In this document: positions 31,101 to 40,211 of the stretch, in pieces | Layout of the letters: each line of letters opens with the position of its first letter | How positions within the stretch are numbered: position 1 is the stretch's first letter | Source of the DNA: Ipomoea triloba | Lineage: Eukaryota; Streptophyta; Magnoliopsida; Solanales; Convolvulaceae | Assembly: GCF_003576645.1 (NCBI RefSeq) | Contig: NC_044925.1 | Span: 16,204,847-16,268,846, forward strand | Length of the DNA stretch: 64,000 nucleotides | Direction of reading: 5' to 3' | Made by a program: the position numbers and the translations under genes | Notes under the pieces: model-generated | What the model saw: only the letters and a program-made list of their open reading frames with translations | The model's database searches: none | What the model was told of the DNA's origin: nothing

Positions 31101-32963
31101 TTAAATATTGGACTATAATCATAATTTAGCCCACAGGCAATTATGTATTGGAATGTAGTTTAGTAGTTTTATGAGTAATGATAGAAATAAATAAATTTAT
31201 TTATTTTATGGGTATTTGTAAATAATTTTCATCTCTATCATAAAGTTTAATTTTATGATGCAAACCTTAGATCATATTTCTTAATTTACCCACAGGGATT
31301 AAGAAAAGGAACATGATTTCTTAAGTTTTATCATAATAGTTGTAATGAATCTCGTTGATTAAAACTTTAGGAGGCAAGTCTTATATCACTTGATTCTTTA
31401 ACTCATTTGATAGTTGTTTTGTCATAAAATTTCAGTTGGATCTAATTGAGTAAAACTTTAGCCCACAGGCAAGTTTTATGTCTCTAAATTCTTCTCTCAA
31501 TTTAATAATTGAGATGAAATATTATCATAAGGGTTTTAATTGGATTTAATAGAATTAAAACTTTAGCCTACAGGCAAGTTTTATGTCAATAAATCCCTCA
31601 CCCATTAGATAATAATTTTATCACAATTTCTTAGAATTTATAAATTTAGTACAATTATAATTCTAAGTTTTCATGGTTTGCATTGACAAAACATGTATTT
31701 AGTTACTTCCCAAAATTTAACCACTTTTATTAATTATTTCGCGAATCTTGCTCGGTTATTTGGACTAACTGTAGTAAGTTACGTGATATATTCGATATAC
31801 CTCATTTGGTTTCCAAGAATAAAATGTACCTCTTCGAGCCAAATTCCAACTTGGTTTTGAAAAGTGTATTTTATTATTTTAGTATGTCCAACTATGGTGG
31901 GGAGTTATGTCCTCATTAGTTATTACTTTAGTTGGATTGGAACCAAATATTGATTATTTAGTATGCCCAACTAATGGTGGGAATATATCTTCATTATTTA
32001 GTTGGTCAAATCAATTGTGAGTACGTATATTATTAATTCTGCTGAAGAATATTTTAATCAGTGGGAGTGATCATTTAGAAAAAGATCATTAAGATGCTCC
32101 ACTAGAGATTCCACAAGTATCAATCTTGTATTTGTTCATATAAATTCATAAGTTCAAATTATTGAACATTTGGTTGTGCAACATAGTTATGAAAATGTTG
32201 TAACAATATTAAGGAGTTTATTAGAACAAAACATTTAACTTGTGATACACTGTTATTTAAATAAATTCTTTAGCATTTAATAGAGTTTTTAGTTTCTTCA
32301 AAATTGATCTTAGGTCATTTTTGGTTTGTAAGGCTCAAGACAATTTTGCAAGACATAAAAGTAAGACTCATAATGTTCAGTTCATTATAAAGTGGACCTT
32401 AAAGTTATTTGGGAAGTTATGGTGTATATTTTAAATTCCACATTTATGGACTTAGAATTTTAGTTTATTGTCTAAGTTGTTGGAATGCTTCTATGACTAA
32501 ACTATCCTTTGGCTATTTTGATGAGTGGGAGTGACAGACGTGTCAACTCCAAGCTCTTAGCATTAGAGGTAGTGCTTAAGTTAAGTTATAAAACTAGTCA
32601 TAGAACATAGTTAGCATTATGCTAACATCAAGAGATTTCTACTTAAGATCTAGTTAAAGAAATGAGACTTTTGCCCACTTTGTAAATTGTATATATACAT
32701 TCAGTATTCTGTTTTAATGAAATTCTTTTGCTTTCAGACATTTATCTCATTTAAGTTTGTACACCTTTATTTTATTGAGATAATGTACTTCAGTTGGACC
32801 TGAAATAAACGTAGGGTTTGTTTTATTAAGTTTCCCAAAATTAAGTGCCCAAAGTCAGTTTGCATTTAATCATAATGGATGCTACTCGTTTTAAGGAGGA
32901 CATATCACTATGGTTGGTGTTTTCTGATTTTAGGGTTATGGAGTTTTGCACCAAGTGGGAGAA
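28111..32963. other. Internal non-coding region of the LARD-like element
   Basis: The left end (28300-28830) is GC-rich with a short open stretch of arbitrary composition. The rest is AT-rich. A block containing GTAGCCACATCATCTTTAAT (29922-30150) recurs in diverged form at 30831-30900 and 30944-31180. The motif TTTAGCCCACAGGCAA or a close variant occurs at least six times (about 30025, 31054, 31123, 31281, 31455, 31561). No recognisable protein. Confidence 0.7.
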
Positions 32964-33361
32964 TGTAACACTTACCACTATTACATTATTATAATATTGG
33001 TAGATATTATAATAATAAAGGTAATATGTTATGTTGGTGCATTACTTCCATATAATCATTAGTTAATTAAGGTAAATAACTAATGGTGATTGTAAAAGTA
33101 ATTAGGGAAGGGATACATTACCATATTAATGGCATATGGATAGTATAAATAGAGCCCTTTGGTCCTCTCACTGCTTAACAATTCATTCCTCATACACTAT
33201 CACGAGAAGGTTGAGAAAGTGAGAGAAACAATACTGTTACTCTGCTGCAGCAGTCCCGTGACTACACAAACTTCATCAATCGAAGGCTATGGCTGGAGGT
33301 TAGTATTTTAATAGATCCGTATATCACATGTTTATGTTATTACGTGATTTATATGCTTATA
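32964..33361 (+). repeat. 3' LTR of the coding-less element
   Basis: 98 percent identical to 27699-28096 (eight substitutions in 398 bp by eye). Confidence 0.88.
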
Positions 33362-33365
33362 GTAG

Positions 33366-33427
33366 TATCATCGCAGACCAGTCCACCCCCACCAGCCTAG
33401 ATGAATCCTGTGATACAGAACTATGCA
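33366..33427 (-). pseudogene. Possible N-terminal remnant of the RNase H-like pseudogene
   Basis: Minus-strand open stretch ending at the LTR element boundary (SRLVGVDWSAM). It would join 27693 after removing the insertion. Too short to recognise; assignment rests on position. Confidence 0.3.
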
Positions 33428-33929
33428 TACTGTTAGGAATATTGTGTTATTATAAATTTTAGTGATACTAATTAATTGTATTAAGAAATTAGAACTTCAT
33501 AAACACCTATAACCTTTAATTTATTTCTAGATTAAATTGTAAAGGCCAAAATAGAATTTAGTTAATTCATTAATCTAAAGTCAAGCCAGCAGAACAAACA
33601 AAATGGTAGATAACTAGATATGTATCAAATAAAATAGATATTAGGTCTGAGCGTGGGGCGGATTGCTGTGGATTTGGGTGAATCCGAATCTAACTCATTA
33701 AAAGTAAATTTGAAATTAAATTTTTATTTGCATTTTTTAAGGTGCGGATCCAATCCAATCCACTAACACCGAATTTATTAGATAGAATTTGAATCAAATG
33801 ACAAATTTTAACTCTAACTTGAAAGTTAAAACGGTATTTATTGAGTTTGCGATTGTAACGTTGTGAAAAAATGGAATGTTAAAATTTAAAAATAATAATT
33901 GAGAAAGAGAGACTTAAAACCTTATGAAT
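33428..33929. other. AT-rich intergenic DNA
   Basis: No gene or repeat recognised until the SINE duplication at 33916. Confidence 0.5.
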
Positions 33930-34073
33930 TTGCCAAAGACCTTGTGGTCAAATGACACCCGGTGTCCCGATTAACACTCTCACATGGATGATGAGAGTAG
34001 GTTCGAGCCTCAGTGGAGGCAACTGTTGACTCGTTAACAGAGTCAGTAGTGCCAAAAAAAAAAAAAAAAAAAA
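33930..34073 (+). mobile_element. tRNA-derived SINE with poly(A) tail
   Basis: Flanked by perfect 14-bp duplications AAAACCTTATGAAT (33916-33929 and 34074-34087). It has an A-box-like TGGTCAAATG (33945-33954), a B box GGTTCGAGCC (34000-34009) and an A-only tail: the RNA polymerase III promoter layout of a tRNA-derived SINE. A relative sits at 38850-39255. Confidence 0.88.
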
Positions 34074-34087
34074 AAAACCTTATGAAT

Positions 34088-34492
34088 CTACAATGAGCAT
34101 TGAAAAATTAAAAATTAGATTTGGTGTGTTGGATATTTTTACTTGCTACAAGGCTAGCACTAGCACGTGAATGTTGGAGACGAGAAGTAAGGCATGCATT
34201 TTACAGATCGAATATCATCAGTATCATTGTATTTGTTAAATTGGCCAATATTCTCGAATATCAGTTGTGCCAAACACACTAAATTCTCCGAATGCTCTCA
34301 AGCATCATGGGATCGGAGGATGTATGAATATGCTAACGTCACCCAATCCATCCGAATCCCCGCTCTCTTTCTTCGGTGTGCAAGCACCAAACCACTTATT
34401 GTATCTAAGATATAGATTCTCACCTAGCTAGCATGGATTCCATCCCTTCCCGAATCTTTATATTTATTAACAATTTACAAATATATTAACTA
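34088..34492. other. Intergenic DNA, nothing recognised
   Basis: Short open frames only; none resembles a protein. Confidence 0.5.
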
Positions 34493-34799
34493 TGTTAGTA
34501 ACCATGGTACTTAGATTTTGATGATGCTAATGTTGTATTAGAACTTTAGATACCCCAATTTATTTTATAGCTTCTATTTAGTTACGTATCTTTTGTCTAG
34601 ATCAAAACTTACGTTTCATTTGTATTTCAAGTTGAAGCTGACCGGCTTATTGTATCAGCAACAACTACAATGTTTCAGTAGAACTGAAGACAGCAGACCA
34701 GTAGAGTGAACCAACGAAGTAGATCAACAAAGTAGATCAGCTAAGCACACCAGTAGAGCAAACAAGCTGGGTCGACCCAGTGGTGATCATAAAATTCTA

Positions 34800-35161
34800 A
34801 GCAGGTTTTAAATACAAAAAATTAGATTATTTGTAATTTAAATTAGAAATTAAAAAAAAAGGTTTACGCGGCACCTGCTTCTGCAGGTGCCGCGTAAAGT
34901 ATTTAAAAAAAAAAATACTTTCCGCGGCACCGGTAGCGGAGAAGGTGCCGCGGAAAGTATTTATTTATTATTATTTTATTACTTTCTACGGCACCTGCTC
35001 CGCTACACATGCCGCGGAAAGTATTTATTTAAAAAAAAATTAAATGCTTTTCGCGGCACCCGAAAGCCTTACCTTTTAGCGTCAGTAGCATAGGCTACAC
35101 CTATAGAGGTGTAGCGAAAACACTTTTACAGGTGTAGCCTATGACCTTTTTTGTACTAGTG
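34800..35161. mobile_element. CACTA (En/Spm) terminal fragment with long palindromes
   Basis: The right end, read on the minus strand, is CACTAGTACAAAAAAGG, a standard CACTA terminus. No matching left terminus is found, so the left boundary is approximate. Inside are hairpins: 34863-34898 (16-bp perfect arms, 4-nt loop), 34913-34962 (19-bp arms with CCGCGGCACC) and 35090-35142 (ATAGGCTACACCT arms). Confidence 0.65.
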
Positions 35162-35840
35162 GTCCCTGAAGCTGTTTTTCAAAACATGTCCTAAGTTACT
35201 TCATTAGTGGGTGAGGCAAAGCAATTTAGTAGAGATTCCAGAAGATGAGGGCAGCTAGATCCCTCACATCCATTGGATGAAGAAAAGGGCAAACGTTACA
35301 TGCTCTTTTTCAAATGCATGTAATTCTTGGAGAAAATGACAAAAGTCGTTGTAGAAAAGGACAAACGTATAATTGCAGCACGTTGGAGTCAATGGTAGAT
35401 TTGCACACCTATCACTCAGAAGGTAACGGACAGATTTAAAATTCTTGCAAGATTACCAGCTTGCCATCACCTCTATCCTATAAATAAAGAACTCCAGAGC
35501 TCTAAAAAAGTCGTGTGTTTCCATGCCTATTTAGATTATTGCATATATAATTGTTGTGCATACCAGAAGAGAGATTGAAGCTTACCAAGTTCATACTTAG
35601 AGTAACTTTGAGCTTAATTGATAATTATCTAGATTCTAAATCCATCTGTTTGTGAAGACAAACAAAATAATCACCTTTTGAAGTTGTGGTTGAAGATATA
35701 CTGCTCAAGGCAATTATGTGGCTGACCTTTGGAGTAGAACATCAAGTGTTGAAGGTCGGAGGGGACGTTCGCATCGAAAGAACACTACCACGATCATCGT
35801 CAGTGCTTTGTGGATACATTATTGAGATTGGCTCGCTTGT

Positions 35841-37367
35841 CACTACTACAGAAAACACCTTTAACGTCGGTTTTTTAACACTTTTAACGTCGGTTAAAAA
35901 TCGACGTCGATCTGGCAGACGTTGTATATAAATGATACGACGTCGGTGGTAAAAACCGACGCCGTATGCATTTTTTATTTTTTAAAAATTAATTAACGAC
36001 GTCGGTTATTAAGGAAAACCGACATTGTTTATTTTTAAAAAAAAAAAAGAAGGATACGACGTCGGTTATACTAAATAACCGACGCCTTATGTGTTTTTTT
36101 TTTTCAAATAATAGACCCGCACCTACGGACATATCATTGTCCACCACTTTAACATAGCAAGTCCCAACACCCACAGCAATGGAAACCCGGTAGACAGATC
36201 ATTTATGAATGATTAAATATATAAAGCATACAAGAATTAGAATCAGTTGTTCTCCAATTTGAGAAAGTTACATGCTGAATTCTAGAACCTAAATTATAAT
36301 GACATGTACACTGGAAATATCAAATATGCTAGTAAGTTATCTAACAAATTGCAATTAGTTCCCAGAAAGTTATAATGACATGTACACTGGAAATATCAAA
36401 TCTGTAATTACCTTGTTAGCACCAGCATCGAGGCTGTTAAACACCAACTCCTCCACGGCCCTTATGAAGTAATATAATACAGGATGATTCCAGAACGGAT
36501 CGAGCTGTGAACAGCATCCAGCAACTTCGCAATGCTCCTCATCTGCACAAAACATACATTTAATCATACAACGAAGCAAAGGGAGGATGCTACATGTAGA
36601 AAATGAGTGTGGTGCAGTGTTGCGGTGGTGGTGCGCTGTCGCGGTGGCGGAGGGCGGCGTGCAGTGGCTGTGGCGGGAGGTGGCTGCAGCTGCTCCCGGT
36701 GGCGGTACGGTGGCTGCGGCGGCTTGGCGTAAGAAGAAGAACAGGAGGAATGGCGTAACGAGGAGAAGGAAGGGCTACGACGTGCTGTGCGTTCAAAATA
36801 AAAAAACAGATCTGAAAGTTTAGTTTCTGCTGTGTGGGTAGGGTTTATTAATACCCTATGGCGTCGGTTGTAGATACAACCGACGCCATAGGGTCTTTTG
36901 TATATATTTTTCTAAAAATAGGTGAACTGCAACTTATTGAAATATAAAAAATAATAATAAATATGCGACGTCAGTTCTCTTACGAACCGACGTCGTATAT
37001 AATATATTTTTTTTTAAATATACCATACGACGTCGGTTTTTTAGAAGAACCGACGCCGTACGGTATATTTTAAAAAAATTAAAAATATATATAATATATA
37101 CGACGTCGGTTCGTAAGAGAACCGACGTCGTATAGTATTTATTTTTATTTTTTTAAAAAAAATTATATACGACGTCGGTTCTTCTTAAAAACCGACGTCG
37201 TATGTGTTTCGTAATTTTTGTAAAATTGTTTAACGTCGGTTTTTTATTAAAACCGACGTCGTATCTCTTTTTTAAAAAATTATAAATATAAATAATTTTT
37301 TGACGTCAGTTTTTTTTTTAAAACCGACGTTATTTAGGCGACGTTAAATGTGTTTTCTGTAGTAGTG
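35841..37367. mobile_element. Non-autonomous CACTA element (1527 bp) with captured gene fragment
   Basis: Termini CACTACTACAGAAAACA and its complement TGTTTTCTGTAGTAGTG are perfect inverted repeats, flanked by TGT on both sides (35838-35840, 37368-37370), the 3-bp duplication of CACTA elements. Subterminal regions hold about twelve hairpin units built from GACGTCGGTT and AACCGACGTC, the sort of array bound by CACTA transposases. No transposase is encoded. The centre holds a probable MLH3 exon fragment and a GC-rich segment. Confidence 0.92.
36412..36480 (-). pseudogene. Captured MLH3-like (MutL homologue) exon fragment inside the CACTA element
   Basis: The minus strand encodes RAVEELVFNSLDAGANK and then GTAATTAC, a plausible splice donor. 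The motif EELVFNSLDAGAxKV is the ATP-binding motif I of MutL homologues and fits plant MLH3 closely (MLH1 and PMS1 differ at the second half). The exon end after the lysine matches my memory of the MLH3 exon structure, which I could not check. Upstream codons do not resemble MLH3. It is a transduplicated fragment, not a repair gene. Confidence 0.6.
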
Positions 37368-37725
37368 TGTATTTTGTGCCTAAAATACTACTGAAATCCT
37401 TCTTGGACGTCGGTAAGGAGAAGAGTGGGTTAGGTAGATGTCGAACCACTATAAATCTCTCTCTCTTTCTCTCTCTATCTCTATACTTTACACTCTTTAA
37501 TTATTATTCACCTGATCAAATCATAGACGCACACAAAATCACATGTTTCAAACTGTTTTCTCTCAAACTACACTACAAATCATTTTAGGACTTCCGCTAC
37601 CTATAACTTGCTCAATCAGTTGGTGATAAGCTTTGATTTATAAAATTGTTTTTAAGTTAAAATTTTTGAAAAAATCTATTCAACCCTCCTCTCTTCTAGA
37701 CTTTTTATCAACCTTGGGACCAACA

Positions 37726-38178
37726 AACAATTTATAAATAGAAAAGTTCAATCAATTGAAATAATCTCAGTTAAACATTAACCAAATCAATTTGGTTAAT
37801 TTTGTCAGTAACCAAATTACTAATAGATTATAATCAATTATATTATCTATATTATAAAATGCATTAAATATATTATATGATATAAAATATTTTATATCAT
37901 ATAAAATTTTGGTCAATTTCGTTGGTTACCGAATTGACCAAAATATAATTTGACTAATTCAGTTTGTTTAATTACGTAAATTATATTTCAGTTTGGTTAC
38001 AGCGGTTTCACTAAAAATTTCATTTAATTCAATTTTCGGTACTCTCTCCACCTCATTTTGTATGTAGAGCTGGTTAGATGTATTTGATATAATTTTTAAG
38101 AAAACAAATAAAATGTAATAATCTTTTTAAATTTATTACGTTACTAATAATTAAAAAGAGACGAATTGGGACTCACCT

Positions 38179-38179
<1 letters not shown>
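37726..38179. other. AT-rich intergenic DNA
   Basis: No gene; short inverted ATATAAAAT segments near 37880-37920. Confidence 0.5.

Positions 38180-38228
<49 letters not shown>
38180..38228. repeat. (AAT)n microsatellite
   Basis: About sixteen AAT units. Confidence 0.95.
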
Positions 38229-38255
38229 TAAAGTGAAACAGATGAAATATATTAA

Positions 38256-38648
38256 GGGGGTGTTTGGTTGACAGGTTTAATTAGATATCAGAATGGGTAT
38301 CAAAGTCATTGTTATTGTTCGGTTGACAAGTTTTTAGAATACTACTATGGATTTTGATTACTGCATTACTATTTAAATTTTTGTTTTTATTTTTTTTGTT
38401 CATATTGGTGCTTTGGATGTCTTTATATTAAAATCAATTGTCTTGATTTTTTGATCTTGCATTTAAAAAAAAAAATTCAATTATAGTATCATATATAACC
38501 AAACAATAGTATTGGTAATCAATCTCATTCCACCCTACTATCAAACATTCAAAATACTTTCACCAAAACCCATTATCATTATATTACCAAATATTATATA
38601 CACATTTCGATTCCGATTCCGATTCCCTTGTGCGAATTAAACTAACCC
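38256..38648. mobile_element. MITE, same family as 47543-48002
   Basis: Left GGGTGTTTGGTTGACAGG and ATCAGAATGGGTATCAAAG; right CTCATTCCACCCTACTATC, CAAAATACTTTCACCAAAA and CTTGTGCGAATTAAACTAAC. All have counterparts in the better preserved copy at 47543-48002. The target duplication is not resolved. Confidence 0.6.
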
Positions 38649-38849
38649 TAAACCTTTTATGCATCTTGCATTACCGTTTTCAATATTTGAAGTCGAATAT
38701 ATTAGACCATCTGCCTCAAGTTATTATATTTACGATAAAGTGTTTTTAATATTTAATTTATTATGAAGAAATTAAGAATATATACTTAAAAATTTTATTA
38801 ATTACGAACAGTTAAATTTAAAAAATTATAAGAAATTAAAGATACTTAG

Positions 38850-39255
38850 CAAGCCAATGACCTTGTGGTTAAGTGACATGTAGGCACTGTTTGGTAAATG
38901 GTTTTTAGTTGATAGTTGTTAGCTGATTGGGTTAGAGAGTATAATTAGTTGATAACATTAGCTGACTGTAGAAAAGTGTTTGGTAATTAATTAGCAGTTA
39001 GCATATAGCTATTTGGTATAATTTCTTTTTTGAAAAACCTAATTGAAAATGTTGTTTTGAGTAACTTTTTGAATTTTAACATTTTAGAGTTACAAAAAGT
39101 TGATTAACCAAACACATATATTTATTTTTTAACCAAGTCAAATAGCTAATAGTGGTCAAATAAATCATAATTGACTGATAGGCTAACTATTTTAGCAAAC
39201 AGGGCCGTAGTGACTCTTCCGAATAGGAGGTCATGAGATGAAAGTGCAAAAAAAA
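38850..39255 (+). mobile_element. Second SINE of the 33930 family, split by a nested MITE
   Basis: GCCAATGACCTTGTGGTTAA matches the start of the first SINE (GCCAAAGACCTTGTGGTCAA). Its other half resumes at about 39211 (GAATAGGAGGTCATGAG) with an A-rich end. Flanks ATACTTAGCAA and ATACTAAGCAA form an 11-bp duplication with one mismatch. Confidence 0.6.
38883..39206. mobile_element. hAT-like MITE inside the second SINE
   Basis: Termini GGCACTGTTTGGTAA and (complement of the right end) GGCCCTGTTTGCTAA are inverted repeats with two differences. AGTGAC occurs on both sides but an exact 8-bp duplication is not clear. No coding. Confidence 0.5.
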
Positions 39256-39510
39256 CATACTAAGCAAAATAAATAAATAAAGTTTGTTTAACCAAACGTA
39301 TTGTGCGTTTGCACCATATAAAATGATACAAAAACAGTACTGTATTTAAAACATATCCCAAACAGAATATTGTTATTTGTGGACCAATTTTCCCAACCTT
39401 AACCTAAGTATTTAATGTATTGAGATCCCATAATTTATCACTTCATTCTCCATGTTTTTTCCCCTAAAATATGGAAAGGAAAATATATATATATATATAT
39501 AGAAATAATT

Positions 39511-39739
39511 TCAGGTGCGGCCGTGCTCTCCCGTGCAGCCGTGCGGTCACACACCACTCAATGTTACGAAATACACCACTCAATGTTAAAAAACATACCA
39601 CAATGAAACACACCACAATGTTAAGAAACACACCACAGTGCATATTTGTGTGATGTGTTTCTTAACATTGAGTGGTGTATTTCGTAACATTGAGTGGTGT
39701 GAACCGCACGGCCGCACGGGAGAGCACGGCCGCACCTGA
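39511..39739. mobile_element. Foldback MITE A upstream of the transporter gene
   Basis: Almost the whole 229 bp is one inverted repeat: TCAGGTGCGGCCGTGCTCTC at the left returns as its complement at the right, with CACCACTCAATGTTA repeats in each arm. Target duplication not resolved. Confidence 0.8.
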
Positions 39740-39770
39740 TCATGACTCTCTATATATATAGGGTTATGTT

Positions 39771-39988
39771 AAGGTGTGGCCGTGCCTTCCCGTGCGGCCG
39801 TGCGGTTTACACCACTCAATGTTAAGAAATGCACCACTCAATATTAAGAAATGCACCACATAAATATCATTGAGTGGTGCATTTCATATTAAGAAATGCA
39901 TTTTCATCATTTCGTAACATTGAGTGATGCATTTCTTAACATTGAGTGGTGTAAACCGCACGGCCGCACGGGAAGGCGCAGCCACATT
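39771..39988. mobile_element. Foldback MITE B, same family, 30 bp from MITE A
   Basis: Left arm AAGGTGTGGCCGTGCCTTCC, right arm its near complement, with the same CACCACTCAATGTTAAG repeats and a GGCCGTGCGG core. The copies have diverged in their ends, which suggests separate insertions. Confidence 0.8.
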
Positions 39989-39995
39989 TGAATAG

Positions 39996-39998
<3 letters not shown>

Positions 39999-40028
<30 letters not shown>
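39999..40028. repeat. (AT)n microsatellite
   Basis: About 15 AT units between MITE B and the promoter. Confidence 0.9.
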
Positions 40029-40031
<3 letters not shown>

Positions 40032-40096
40032 GAAAAGAAATCAAGATTCTCCCACGTATAGTACGTGATATTCTTCTCGTAAGAACTCCATAGGTC

Positions 40097-40104
40097 TATA
40101 AATA
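40097..40104 (+). promoter_or_regulatory. TATA box of the amino acid transporter gene
   Basis: TATAAATA lies 115 bp upstream of the ATG at 40212, leaving room for a transcription start near 40130 and a short AT-rich 5' UTR. Confidence 0.6.
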
Positions 40105-40211
40105 GAACATCAATATAATCAAGCATGCATTCATATCCAACACAACTCAATATTTTGGACATTTCCCTTTCTTTCTCCTCAAAAACAATAATAATTATAA
40201 TAATATCAGAA

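Larger units (their letters stand above)
27699..33361 (+). mobile_element. LTR retrotransposon without coding capacity (LARD-like), 5.66 kb
   Basis: Two 398-bp direct repeats (27699-28096, 32964-33361) differ at eight positions. A tRNA-Met primer-binding site follows the first, and AAGTGGGAGAA, a polypurine tract, precedes the second. Flanks are GTAGC on the left and GTAGT on the right, a 5-bp duplication with one change. The 4.9-kb internal region has no gag or pol; it is AT-rich with internal diverged duplications. The element must have been mobilised by another element's proteins. The tRNA-Met site suggests a copia helper. Confidence 0.85.
34493..37725 (+). repeat. Sirevirus-like solo LTR of a different family, carrying two CACTA insertions
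   Basis: The left end TGTTAGTAACCATGG with TTTTGATGATGCTAATG and the right end CTTGGGACCAACA mirror the Sirevirus LTR ends (TGTTAGGAACATC, TTTTGATGATACCAACTG, GGGACCAACA). The body GAAGAGTGGGTTAGGTAGAT plus TAAATCTCTCT also matches. Flanks AACTA and AACAA agree at four of five positions. No primer-binding site follows, so it is a solo LTR. Without the two CACTA pieces it would be roughly 1.3 kb. Confidence 0.75.

Noticed and set aside
34000..34009. tRNA gene suggested by GGTTCGAGCC
   Set aside because: No cloverleaf; the A tail and 14-bp duplication show a SINE.
36587..36823. 78-codon frame rich in Trp, Val and Ala
   Set aside because: Low-complexity GGTGGCGG repeats inside the CACTA element.
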